This document shows, piece after piece, positions 22,300 through 34,500 of a stretch of DNA of 64,000 nucleotides; the first letter of the stretch is position 1; each line of letters starts with the position of its first letter. Made by a program: the position numbers and the translations under genes. The notes below the pieces were generated by a model, which did not search any database, was not told where the DNA came from, and worked only from the letters and a program-made list of their open reading frames with translations. Source of the DNA: Gonocerus acuteangulatus (Eukaryota; Arthropoda; Insecta; Hemiptera; Coreidae); NCBI GenBank assembly GCA_946811695.1, contig OX328123.1, positions 45,351,017-45,415,016 on the forward strand, given 5' to 3'.

Positions 22300-24764
22300 A
22301 ATTATAATTAATAAAAACTTAAAATTAGTAAGGAATGCTCATATACTAGAAGAAGAACGACCATACATAAGGCAAGTAATGTTTTGGACATTGTCATGTT
22401 TTACTTCATGGATCTTAGTCAACACTTGTTGAACACTGAATTTTAATTAATATTTTATTCAATATAATAATATCCTTATTTTTAGAGCCTTAAAGTCGAG
22501 AAAATAAGTCAAGTAAAGTTATTTATCAAAATGAAAATTTGCCGACTCCATTTAATATTTTTCAGCTGACTTTGATAAAGACCTATCTTCGACAATTCAT
22601 TGTTCAATAATTTACCGATGTCATACAATAACTTACCTTGAATGGAGTTAAATTAAATTATCTTCATGCTAATTTATGAGAATGGCCGATATCGGTGCTT
22701 GGGATCGGCAACCGGAATTGATGAAAATGCATCATTCATTAGAGGCCTTTGGATACATGAGTCATTCATTATGCAGTCAAAGTGAATGGGTCATTACTCA
22801 TCCGAAATTTCACCTCGAGAACCTGGGAACAGCCCAATCAATTTCACATTTATTTCAAAATCAATCCGATACCGGCTGCAATGGAAGGGTTAGCTCAAAA
22901 TCTAAAATTGTTTTATTTGCGTTGTATTAATGGTATTTTGTAAATTAAGTCTGGAGTTTTAAAACTAAAACCTTGTAATACTTTCGTATTGGTGAATGTA
23001 CTGGCCTCAGTATTCTTTATGTTACACGATATCAGATACTTCAGACGACCAATCAAGAATTTTGAATTTACTTATAAGCATCCACAATAGAAGCGCATCG
23101 CTCAGTGCAATTATTATATATACATCCAACTATACAAACGAACAAAATAAGATATTGGGCAGAATAATCAAATTAATGACCTAAGGTATGGTAAGTTACA
23201 AAGAAATAAAATGAAGGCAGACAAAATTAAAATCTACAGATGAAAAATTAATTAAAGCATAAAAAGTAATATCCACAAACAACTCAAGCATTCCATAAAT
23301 AAATATAAAAGCCAAAAATCAAAAATGTTTTTATTTAACAAGCATTTAGTTTTATTTTTCGACTAGTAATCATTTAAATTGTATGAAACTTTTTTTTATT
23401 TTTGACATTTAAATATAACATTGCTTTATCTTTTTTTAAATACCTACCTCAGAAAATCGGAAAGGGACCAAGTACCATTTTTTTTTTAAAGAAAAGGAAG
23501 GGTTCGTTTCAGCTATTTAGAAATGTTATTCAGAAAAGAAGAGAGAAGAAGAAGAAAAAATTACTCTCATTGGGTTCTCAACTTAACAGGAGTTTTTTAC
23601 GATAGTTATTTATTGATGATGATGCTCCGCATCTAAAGCGAAGATCATTTAATTTCCTAATAATAAGCTTACGATAGTTGATAAATTCTCTTGGCCACTT
23701 TCTAATTAACATGTTACTATTGCTTATTTTTAATTTTGATGGCAACTGTTTGTTTCAATATGAAGTACTAAATTGAAAAATTTGTGATTTCACTGTTTGT
23801 ACGTTATGACAAATTTTTAAAAAAGTATTTTTTAAACTTTTACTTTTATTTTCGTTTTGAAAAAGTAAAAGTTATAAAATAACTTTCTGCGTTTAAACCT
23901 ATTTAAAAAAAACCGTTTTATTTGAACTGTTATTTTTCAACTTAAAAAATAAAACTTTTAAAGTAATTGTTATTAAAATACTTAATAGGAAAAAGCTTAA
24001 AGGAATAAATTAAAGCTACTAATGTGTATTTTTTGCTCTGTTTCAACAAAAACAAAAAATGTCTTCCCAGTATTCCAGGTATTGTAAACCAACGAAACTC
24101 TAAAATTCTTGATTAAATTACTTAAAACTTTTATTTCTCATTGAAAAAAAAATAAAAGTATTACTTTATCTTTTATTTTAGAAGTTCCTAAATAACTTTT
24201 ACTCTTAAAACTTTTAAATAAAAGTTTTCTTTTAACAGTTAAATTTTAACTCTGTCGATAAAAATAACTGTTTCGATCTTTGCAAATAAGATTTGTATCA
24301 GAGGTGGATGTCTATTTTAATTACCAAGACAAAGCTTCACAAAAATATTTGTTTATTACGTTTCTAATATAATACTTCCATCCCTCAACTGCTTTATTTT
24401 TCCAACTATCACTTCCACACTTCGCGTTTTTTTAAAGCTTCTGGCATTTTAAAACGCCCCTGTTCTTAGTCTAATGAATGGCAAAGAACTTGTAGCAGTC
24501 GCGAAACAGAGTTATACGTACTGTTTACCGACACTGTCACTCTATACTAATGGACTCATTAATATCTCACTTTGTATTGAGATTTCGTTGTAGAAGGTAA
24601 TCTTAAAATGTTGAAATTAATTTATGAATATATCATTATTTTTCCAGTATACAAAAAAATTCCTATTTTAAGCTTTTTAAATCACACATGGAATAACGGT
24701 TTTTTAGAAACACGCTGTGACATATGTAGTTCCTGCAAGGCAAACTTTTCTTGCTCTTTAGCGG

Positions 24765-25099
24765 GGGCGTATATAGGAGTTAGGCTTACATAGTTAAGAG
24801 GAGGGGTAGTAGTTTTCTTATTTTAGTTTTTATAGCGCTTCGACGTCTAGGCCAACATCCGGGGTGCAGCGAGGAATTTTCCCAACGAGCCGTGGGATGA
24901 GAAAATTCCTGCCGCCGATGGGAATCGAACCCACCATCTCCCGCTTATGAATTTAAGGCGCTAGCCACTAGGAATAGTTAGTCAACAATATTGCACCCTA
25001 AACAAGATAGTTTTTCTGGACAAAGTGATCTTATTTAAGTTATTTTTGAGGTTTTTATGGCACATTTTTACCGCTTAAATCAAAATTCTATACGTCCAT
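24765..25099. mobile_element. MITE, GGGCGTATATA family, interrupted by a SINE
   Basis: It starts gggggcgtatatagg and ends attctatacgtccatg. The AT-rich core (aatagttagtcaaca, gtgatcttatttaa) matches other copies. A family C SINE occupies 24830-24968, so the MITE is the older insertion. Confidence 0.7.
24830..24968 (-). mobile_element. SINE family C, nearly complete
   Basis: Minus strand: tagtggctagcgcc, ttcataagcgggagatgg, gtgggttcgattccc (B box), cggcggcaggaattttctc, cacggctcgttgggaaaatt, gctgcaccccggatgttgg, then an A-rich end. The A box is only partly kept. Confidence 0.75.
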
Positions 25100-25807
25100 G
25101 CTCTTAACACTCACGCTGCGGGTGTCATTATGGAAAGACACTAGTGATCCTACCCGCTTACGAGTGTCCCTTCGGAAGGACACTCCTCCATTACTTTTCC
25201 CTTTAGATTTATAAGGCGTAAATGAAGGGGATTCAATTTTACAGCTCCAGGTAAAGACAGTTGCCGTCAGTATTGTTTGGGCTTTCCAACAATGTGTTCC
25301 GTTTTCAAATCGGCTGACTGGAAGATTTTTTATGAAAAAAAAAAAATGTTTACTTGAAAAGTTCAAACAAAACTGTCCTACGATATACTGAGGTAACCCA
25401 AACAATGACAGCCGTAGCGAAAGTCTTAAGAATATGTAGTTTACGGTGTTATATAGTAACCAACAGCGAATGAAGTGGAGTAGGAAGCTCTAGAAATGCT
25501 ACTGCAGGATGTTGAATTGGAAATGAATGTTCATTCGGAAAGAAGCAATAAAACTGTTGAAGCGTGACCAGCAACAAACATACGTGAATTCGCCTTGATT
25601 TAATACAAAGTCGACTTCTACTAGCCGGAGTGCTTTTAGGAAATCGAAGGACTTTTGCTATTGTATCTAGTAGCCATTATAAATTAACCACAACACTAGC
25701 TTGGTTGATTGGAAAGCAATGGTGGATGGATGACCGCCGGGGAAAACCGTGCAGTCCAGCAATAGAAATAAATAACAATAAGAATAATGCCAAAAGCCAG
25801 CAAATTA

Positions 25808-26382
25808 AATATTAGGTAAATCTGAAGGAGAGCATCCTCAGCTACGATTTTCTTCAAAGTTTGCACTATAACGTATTTTGATGGACTAAACACGAATCCG
25901 TTGAAAAAAAAAAAAACCCGCTCTCAACTAGGAAAGAAATTATTTCAAAAAAAAAAGTTCACTGTTATGAAGGATAGGGAAGAATGCCTTGGACGACTTT
26001 TGGGCATAGAATTCTTTTCATTTCTGCGAGTTGGATTGACTAGGGGTTTTGATGTTTTCTTGAGCGAGCGGAGCGAGTGGAAACGCATAGCACGTATGCC
26101 CAAAAGCGACAGTTTTCGACCAAGTCAGCTACCACAGGTGAGTCTAAATTTCAATTACACTACGTCATTAAGGCCTATTGCGCATGCGCGTGTTTACATA
26201 TAAGCTGTTTACCCTGTCTTTTATAACCTCCATAACAGTTAGTGCTTAATAACTTCTTTCCTAGTTGAGAGCGGGGTTTTTTTTCCCAACGGATTCGTGT
26301 TTAGTACATCAAAGTACGTTATAGTGCAAACTTTGAAGAAAATCGTAGCTGAGGACGTTCTCCTTCAGTTTTACCAAATATT
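25808..26382. mobile_element. 575-bp fold-back element
   Basis: Arms of about 138 bp (25808-25945 and 26243-26382) are inverted copies. They begin aatattaggtaaa and end tttaccaaatatt and include gctacgattttcttcaaag and ccgctctcaactagg. The unique centre has an open frame (25901-26203) with no recognisable domain. No target duplication is evident. Confidence 0.75.
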
Positions 26383-27718
26383 ACGCTACAGACTTGACAG
26401 GTGCAATTTTTAGAAGGACTCCTGTACAGGCTAGGTAAAAAAAATCTATAAAATAAATTATATATTACTTTAAACCTGAAAATTGCTTAGGGTGGTTCAA
26501 TAAATAAATGAGAGTGGACTGTATTTTGAATGAAATTAATTGAAATATATTAAATGAATACATGAATTGAGCTTAATGGTGGGGGTGGATCTGATAGTTG
26601 TTGGACTCACATAATCGGGTTTGGAAATTGTAGTTTGTTGCTGGCCGGCCCTCCCTCCTTCCTCCCTCGCCGGGAAAGTTTTCTTCTCCTACTCACTCAT
26701 GAGGAAGGCGCAGAACGAGCGTAGGAAGGAATAAAATTGTCTTTTTCTTGACAGATTATCTTTCACTTTAGATGCCTGCACTTTCTTCTTGTGTTCTTAC
26801 TTGTTTTTTCTCACACCATATGATTTAGATCGTGATTTATTGTTCAGCTGGATGTGTGATCCCTGAACAACTCCATTGTAAAAAAACTTCCTTTTTTTTA
26901 AGGAACCACAGGCCTTCCATAGATGGAGAAAATTTCTATATGATCAATAAAAATGTATAAATCAGAATAATGAAATTTGACGGAAGACAAAATAAACGAC
27001 ACGAAGTTGTAAAAAAAATTGTCAAAGGAAATGAGATTTACATACATCTTAATGTGGTAAAATGTGTATTGGAGGATGCTGCCTGATGATTCCCAGAGAA
27101 AACGATCAGTTGTTCTAATCGGTTCGAAGAATCAGTGATTCAATGTTTGTGGTCACTGGGGGTTTCCCCGACTCGTAAAATTGCATGCACATGGGTAATC
27201 GTAGTTCAAGGTTAGTCTTTAAAGAAGATCTATTGGAATGTGTAGAATCTTTTCCCGGTTGCGTTTTGTTTGGTAAGCGTTCACCATGAGTAGGCAATTT
27301 TAGTATCATACCACTGAAAAGCAGAATTTTCCATGGAAAGTAATATAGAAAAAAATTGAAAATTAACAAAAACAAATGAGGTAAATGAAAAAAAAAAAAA
27401 TAATAGACGAATGAAAAAATTAGGGGATGAGTAAACCAGAGAATTAATTTAACAACCTAGAGTACGTTTTCGATATGCTAAAATGAACAGGTTTATATAA
27501 GATAAAGACTTCTGTTCTACTTTCACTGGCAGAATAGTTTTAGTTATAATTTCACAATGGCTTTTTTTTTAGAAATATAAGCATTCTAACGCTAAATTAC
27601 TCTGATTATTCATCCATATTTTCTGATATACAGCCATGATAATTAAAAAACATAGACAAATATATTGACTCAAATTCCAACTAATTTCTTGAATTACCTA
27701 CATCTTGCAAGCGAACAT

Positions 27719-27890
27719 ATTTTTATTACTGACGGCCATTTTTGGGACGAGTTATTTACAGGTAATCTCTCTTTTCTTGTCAGGGTCGATCCCTTTTTTT
27801 TTATCTTAAAAATCACGTCAGTGGGAATCAAACCTTAGGCCCTTGGCGAGGAGTGTCCACGACGTAACACGTAGGACATTAAAACTCAAA
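27719..27890 (-). mobile_element. Strongly diverged SINE (family A)
   Basis: Plus-strand landmarks: ggacgagttatttacaggta, a 'ctcttttcttgtcagggtcgat' block, and gtgggaatcaaacc (inverted B box). The spacing fits family A, but most positions have decayed. Confidence 0.5.
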
Positions 27891-28466
27891 CCGATTTTAA
27901 ATAAGCTATTACTAAAGAGCCAGCAGCTAGAGAAATTATTATATTATATAAAATGTAAGCAATAAAAGTAGAAATAATAAGATTTGATAAAAATATAATT
28001 GTGATTCGTTATAAACTCATTAGTCAATTTTTTTTTGCAACACAGTTGTTAATATATATTAATACCAAATAAAGAATCCTGCTTTCTCTACGTTTTTGTG
28101 TGTGTTATTTTTTGTAGTTTTCGCCAGTAACAAAAAAATTACGGAAGAGTTGAGATTAAATATCAATCATTTAGAAAGTGTTACGTGTTTGACTGTAATT
28201 ATATTTAGGTAGAGTGGAAAGTCTAAGAAATAACTTACGAAAATTATCACCGACCGAAGGGCAAATGATCAAATATAAAGTGCACTAATAATTATTATAA
28301 TGAATAGAGTCAATCATGAAGCTACAATAAATCTAGAAAAATTTATTTTATTTACTTCGGGGTGAATTGCATCGAGTCACTCTGTGGATACATGCTGTTC
28401 ATAGATATGTTATTGTCCTAGGCCCGTAAAATAGACTATATTAATAGTTACAAATTCAAATAATAA

Positions 28467-28668
28467 TTATTTATTTAAATTTTAACGACCATTATTATTA
28501 ACTACGAATTTTGGGCCGGGTTATTTATAAGTTACCACACTTTTCTAGCCAGGTAGGGCTGATTTTTTCTAAAGAAAAGCCATCACCCCATAGAGGGAAT
28601 CGAACCCACGACATTTGGCACGGAGTGGTAATTGCTCACGCCTTAACACTCACGGCCACCGGGACTCC
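28467..28668 (-). mobile_element. tRNA-headed SINE (family A) with target duplication
   Basis: Minus strand: ggagtcccggtggccgtgag, gtgggttcgattccc (B box), tagaaaagtgtggtaact and an AT-rich tail. The direct repeat aaataataa (28458-28466 and 28669-28677) is a likely target duplication. Confidence 0.8.
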
Positions 28669-28974
28669 AAATAATAAGTAATAATAATGTAAAGAGAAGA
28701 AATATTAATAAAATAGTAGGAAATATAAGCAAATGAAATATTGGGTAAAACGTAAAATCATTTAGTTCTTGAATAAAAGATTTTTATAGAGTAGTATATA
28801 GTAGAATTTTATGTTTTTTAAATGTGTAAGTATGTCGTCAATGTGGTGGCTGCTGTCAGTAATGTTTTGCGTTATGTCCAAGTTTGTTATAAGAAGAGTC
28901 AGTTAATAAGTTCGGTTTATATAAGTTTCACTGTTAGTTCCGTATTGCAAATCTAGAAAGGAAATATATTTTCG

Positions 28975-29215
28975 CATAAATATGCTTTAGTGATAACTAA
29001 AGTGAAAAAAAAAACTGCTACAAAAAATTGTCACAAAAAGTGTCCGGCCAACGGCCATAGCCACGTTGAATACACCGGTTCCCATAGATCACCGAAGTTA
29101 AGCAAGGTCGGGCGTGGTCAGTACCTGAATGGGTGACCGACCACGTGCTGTTGGCACTATAAAGGGTGGCAACCTATAGATAGCCCGGCGCTAATGGCCA
29201 AGATGTAGATGCGCC

Positions 29216-29285
<70 letters not shown>

Positions 29286-29397
29286 GTCCGCTGGAGTTCG
29301 CGCAAGCGCGGTGGCCATGTTCGAAAAAGAAGAATGTACGTTACACAGTAAATTACATAGGTTTGTCGGGTGGGCCTAAAGCATGTTATGTTATGTT
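28975..29397. mobile_element. Inverted-repeat MITE split by a 5S-derived SINE
   Basis: The left part begins cataaatatgctttag. The right part ends gcctaaagcatgttatg and includes cgcaagcgcggtggccatg and gtttgtcgggtgggcctaaa. The same element, unsplit, is at 52580-52727 with ends ataaatatgctttag/ctaaagcatatttat. The insertion lies at 29047-29280. Confidence 0.7.
29047..29280 (+). mobile_element. 5S rRNA-derived SINE with long poly(A)
   Basis: The head (29047-29156) is recognisably 5S rRNA: gccaacggccatagccacg, gatcaccgaagttaagcaa, ggtcgggcgtggt, gtacctgaatgggtgaccg, cgtgctgttggc. About ten bases are missing near its 3' end, including the usual tgggaacaccg stretch. Then come aaagggtggcaacctatag (the family A body), gcgctaatggcc...gatgcgccgt (the family C tail) and more than 60 A residues. 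Flanking aaagtgtccg (29037-29046 and 29281-29290) is a perfect target duplication. It is a retroposon, not a 5S gene; the internal pol III promoter region is retained. Confidence 0.9.
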
Positions 29398-29961
29398 CCT
29401 GAATTTGAGCAGTAGGCTCTAAACGAATTTGATTAGTTTTTTTTCCTTTTCTTTTTTGTAATATCTATTACTAACTTTTTTTGTTCTTTCTTGTTATTCT
29501 TTTAATAAAAAAAAATTTTGGTTTTTATTTTGTAACATTGGCTCTTTTAAAAACATTGAGTATATGGGCAAGCCCATGTAAGAGAGATGTTACATTTGAA
29601 ACCTAAAATATTTTCGACTAAGTTGTCACAGGTTAAATAATACCAATAACGCCTTAGATAGTTACATTCTCCTGATTTCAATAGAAACAGTACACGATCA
29701 ACAAGATATTTCAAAAGAGTTATCAAAACCTTTAGAGTAGTTGTATACTTGGGTTTTCAAGTACCGAGGCGAAGAATTTAGAACGATTGAGTAGTATCGA
29801 AAATCCGTAATCTTTTAATAACTATTTGTATAGACTATTCAATTGTCTTGAGGAAAACTGGATAACCGAGCCGAGTAACCACATCCATTAAGATTATCAT
29901 CTCTGAAGAACATGACAATAGAGACTAGCTGTGAATAGGATGCGGTACCGTTATGGATGGA

Positions 29962-29968
29962 TATATAA
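29962..29968 (+). promoter_or_regulatory. Possible TATA box of SDR gene 2
   Basis: TATATAA lies 53 bases before the start codon, so a start site about 30 bases downstream would give a short leader. Gene 1 has no equivalent. Tentative in AT-rich DNA. Confidence 0.35.
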
Positions 29969-30020
29969 CTAGAGCCATAGAAGAGGGGAGAGGCAGAGAA
30001 CTGTGTGTTGTCAGTGAGCA

Positions 30021-30152
30021 ATGGATCGTTGGAGAGGGAAGGTAGCCGTTGTGACGGGTGCAAGTGAAGGTATTGGAGAGGCAGTGGTGCGGAGACTGGC
30101 CAAGCATGGTATGAAGGTAGCTGCTCTTGCTAGGAGGGCCAACTTGCTACAG
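30021..30152 (+). CDS. SDR gene 2, coding exon 1
   Basis: Residues 1-44, starting MDRWRGK with TGASEGIG. Same length as gene 1 exon 1, ending in phase 0 at CAG|gtatga. The reverse-strand frames here are shadows. Confidence 0.92.
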
Positions 30153-31493
30153 GTATGAACATATCATCAAGATATATCAAATAGAGTTATTATCACTCCT
30201 GTCAGTATTTTCAAATAATTGTCGTTTGTACATATAAGCTTTAGCTATTTATTTTACCACTAGTTGTCGGAAAAAATTAACTATTTGTGTCGAGAGAGCT
30301 ACGGATTATGGATACCTGGGTCGGGCTAGTAAAAATTAACATCGCTAATGTTAGAGCCAAATCGAAAAGGAGTATGGATAATTTCTTTGTTTTAATAAAA
30401 AAGAAGCTATTTATTTATTTATCTTCGTTGATTAGTACCTAAATCATAAAAATTCCGACTCACAGGAACTGCATCATCTTAGCGCGGTTCCTGTTCATAT
30501 CCCTATTGTCATTTGAAAAGCTTAGAATAGAAACAGATACTATTTTCCTCGGCCTTTGTTTAAAAGGCTTTATGACTTTACCTGGTCGGGTCCGCCAGAC
30601 CCTAGAATCCTCTTCTACCGATACTTCTTTTCATACGTTTCAATGAATTGGAAAATATCAAACTTTTTCACATATTCCTGTGTTCTTTTACTATACCTAG
30701 TAATAATTCTAAAAATAAAATCAATTAAAAAATAAAATAAAAAAAACCAACAGCATGAAGGCAATTGAAAATATTCAAAAGACGTCATGGAATCTCTTTC
30801 TCTTAGCAAGCTATATTTCTAACAATTCATTGTTTTTCTTATTTTGCCTAATCTATCTATCCAACTATTAGCAATTAAAAAATAACAAGGAATAAAAACA
30901 GACAAAAAGAACCGTTCGAATAAACGAAATCAATTACTTCAAAGTTTAAGCACTTATTTCTCCGATTGACATCACCTAATCAAAAATTGTTTCAGAATCT
31001 TTTTTGTAGAGAATGTATAAAGCTTTCAGATAATTTCTATCCACTTATCACGAGTTCCCAACCATGTTCGAGATATTTATGAAATTATACGAAGTTCCCA
31101 AAACTTTTCATGTCTGTTCATAAAATATTTTATTCTAACCCTTCCTTAACTCCAAACGTAACCAAAAGTTCAACATGTTAGTTTTGATGAAATTCAAACA
31201 TGCAAACAATGTTTCAACTGAATCCCATGCTTCTAAGTAACCAAACCAAAAACTTGATTTAACAACTTTTTTTCCGATTCTCTCAGAAACGGTTAAAGCT
31301 ATCGCCTTAAAAATGGTTTCATTCGTTTTACTAGCCCAAGAAGCCTATAAAACGATTACTTACAAGCAAATGAACTCAAAAACGTAAGCGGATTTTGCTG
31401 GTTAACGAACTTGTCCTTTCAAATCAGACGACGGATTTTTGTACCAAATTTCATCAAAATCGGACCATTAGGGACGCCAGAAATCCGCAAACA

Positions 31494-31581
<88 letters not shown>

Positions 31582-34500
31582 AACCACCGTTATTTTCGGT
31601 CTCTAGGGGTTCTGAAACGCGAAATTTTCTAGTCGGCACTTCCGGATTGTTTCATGAGATCAACCTTAATCGCGCTAAAAAACAAATATTTTTCGTACTA
31701 AAAAGTATAGACTATAAAAAAAAAATTATTGGAGCATCTAATTATATAATTCAACCTAAATATTTAGAGCTAGAAGAAAACGTAAATAAATAATTAAATA
31801 AAGTTTCCCTAAAATTAGAAATTTTAAGGGAGGAAATTATATGAACGTTTACACACAGGTAGGTAGGAGGGCGAGAATAGCTTCGTAACTAGGGCCTGGC
31901 CGGGTAGAGAGATCGCCGTACTACAGGGTCGGTCAGCCCGCACTTCCCGTCGTAAGCTAAGGGTTAAATCATTATATTAAAGAAAATAATAACAAAAAAA
32001 ATCAATCGGAATATATTTAGAAATTGTACTGTTTATGTTAAGATTAAGTTTTATATTTATTCATGTGTTTATCAGTGCGTTTGAGTAGTATTCGAATGTA
32101 TATATCTCAATGGTGTATATTTATATATTATATATTTTATAATATAATGCTGAATAATTATTCATTGTTGTATAGCGCCCAACGGCAGAAATTCTGTCAA
32201 TATTTGTTTGATAGTTAAAGGAGTGTTACATACTTCGCATGTCGGACTGCCCTGTCTCGTCATGAGGTGTAAGTGTGGCAGCCGGGAATGACCTATTCTT
32301 AAGCATTATGCTTGATGGCCATTCTTCGACTGTTTCTTTAATTTCTCTTAGTTTGTTGTCCATGGTCATGTGCCAAGATCTCTGCCACTTTTCCATGATG
32401 GCCTTTTTGGCTTTTGCTTGCATGTATTGGTATGTAATATTGTATATGTCCTGGTAAAGTTGTCTCGTTGCATTTTTGGCAATTTTGTCGACTTTTGTGT
32501 TTTGTTCTATGTCTTCATGTCCTGGGACCCAATATATTGTTATCCATTTGTCCAGTAAATCTTAAAAGACATTTAATACAGTAGCCAATAAAAGAATCAC
32601 AAAAATCAACAAAACCGACCAAAAAGAAGCAGGACTTTATCAAAAACCACCACTCTAAGCTAATGTAGTGATGCTCCCGTATCGGTCATTTTAATTTCAT
32701 TTAACACCCGACTAAATAATTAAAATAATATTGAATAAAATGGTCTTTCCAATTTTCCGCAAAAAAAGACATTTTTTCAAATAACTTTCGAATGTCATAG
32801 ATATTTTTGTCGCAAAAAAAAACAAAATTTCTTCTGAAGAGGTGGCGGGCAAAACGACCCTTCCTCAAGGTTTTTTTTTGTTTGTATTAAAGACACTTCT
32901 ACCATTAATTAATTTAAGTCCAGAGTAAACGCCTTTCCAATTAACCGATTTTCCTGGCTAACGTACTTATTCCATCAATTAATAGAGGAATGCTGTATAA
33001 CGAGTTCCTTGTCGACAAGAAAAATAATTCTAGCCGCTATCGTGTTAAATGGAATGTATATAATGTCCTAAATCTAGTAGGTATGATCGATGAAGATTTT
33101 GAGAAATGTTTCAAATATACTGCTGCTAACGTCCAAGAGTTAAGAATCCTGTATTTTGAAAAGCTCATTATGGGTCTAATGTATGAAAGAAAATAAATGA
33201 CATAATTATTCTTCAACTGACCTTATTATAAATCTTCTTATTTTCGTGGTAGGCGGAAGGTCAATCATTTTTCAAGGTGTATATATTCATCGTTATTGTT
33301 TATTCTTGCCGAGGATTGTGCTTTAATTAAGATATTCTTAAATCATACTTTATAAATAAATTTCGGAACTACGGGAGAAGAAATAACGTCAGTTGTTTGG
33401 AAGGATAGTTTTTTCTGAAATAAAACAGACAAAAAATAAATACATGTTTTTGTCAGTATGCTCAAGTACCCTCATGATTATGGTTGTTTTTGACAATGCA
33501 ATGGACAGGAAAAGCTTTATCTGTCGTAACAGTTGTTCCGGAAGAACACACCTCATCCGCTATCACATAATGTATGGTACAACAACGCCACCAGACTCCC
33601 TTCTAAACATGCCACACCTGCATCAAAACACAAACAGGATATTCTTCCATAAAGTTGTAGAGTTCTTAGCGAACCTCAGGCTCAACGAGGATTTTCTATT
33701 GCAGGATGAGAATATGTTGCAAAAAGTATTAGCAGTTATAATCTCCAAATTATATTCAATAAAACATATTTCGTTTGCCAACGATTCCAATACATGGTTT
33801 AACGATTTAATATTTAAATTACTAATAAAAATGATTTGGAATACTAACGCACATCAGATATTTTCTAAATATCTAGGTAGGGAAAGATGGATTTATCGCT
33901 CCATTAACACATTTAACACTTTTTGTCGGAGAGCATTTATAATGAAGAATGTGTGTCTATAGATTCTATAAATCTCAGAGTTACGTCCCAGGGCAGGCTT
34001 TCTCTCAAGTACGTCACATCCAATCCAGTAGAGAACTTCATCGTCACCGAAGTGAATGCGTCAGTCCAAGACGTCTGTCGCAGGTTAAGGTCTCTTCTGA
34101 GCAGCTATGTGTGTTTTAGTTAGCACTTTGTGCTAATCCCAACATAGTTAACTATTTTTGTAACAAAAGTGAATGTTACATTATTGAAGGAATGTTGTCC
34201 AATGGAGAAATGCTTCTTCCCATCTTTGCTAGCTCATTGGTCATCTCGTTACCGTGGACGCCAAAATGACTAGGAGTCCAATGTTATTCTTCTCTGTTGT
34301 ATCCCAAGATATGCTAAATTCTAGGGTTAGACTATCACTTTCACTTAGACAATTCACTTAGTGGCACAATTCAGCAACGGATTGCATGACATCTCGACTG
34401 TTAGTTAGGAAGATGATTTTCTTATTCCTAATATTCTTCAATAGCTACAGCGAGTGCAACAAAAATCTCCAAGATAGCACTGGAAATAGATCCCTGAAGT

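Larger units (their letters stand above)
18987..30020. other. Intergenic region between the two SDR genes
   Basis: It carries several SINE copies, one composite MITE, a fold-back element (25808-26382) and microsatellites. Reading frames of 60-105 codons at 19.5, 22.7, 23.4, 25.1-25.4 and 27.1-27.4 kb show no recognisable domains and are not called. Stretches 22.3-24.7 and 26.4-27.7 kb are AT-rich with nothing identifiable. Confidence 0.65.

Noticed and set aside
25088..25405. 105-codon frame on the minus strand
   Set aside because: No motif, partly overlaps a MITE end, and composition is like the surrounding DNA.
29047..29156. Functional 5S rRNA gene
   Set aside because: A block near the 3' end is missing, a SINE body and poly(A) follow, and a target duplication flanks the whole.
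31395..31793. 132-codon frame and others with Tyr-Ile repeats (also at 12633, 20404, 38228, 43262, 58742)
   Set aside because: Translations of AT microsatellites.
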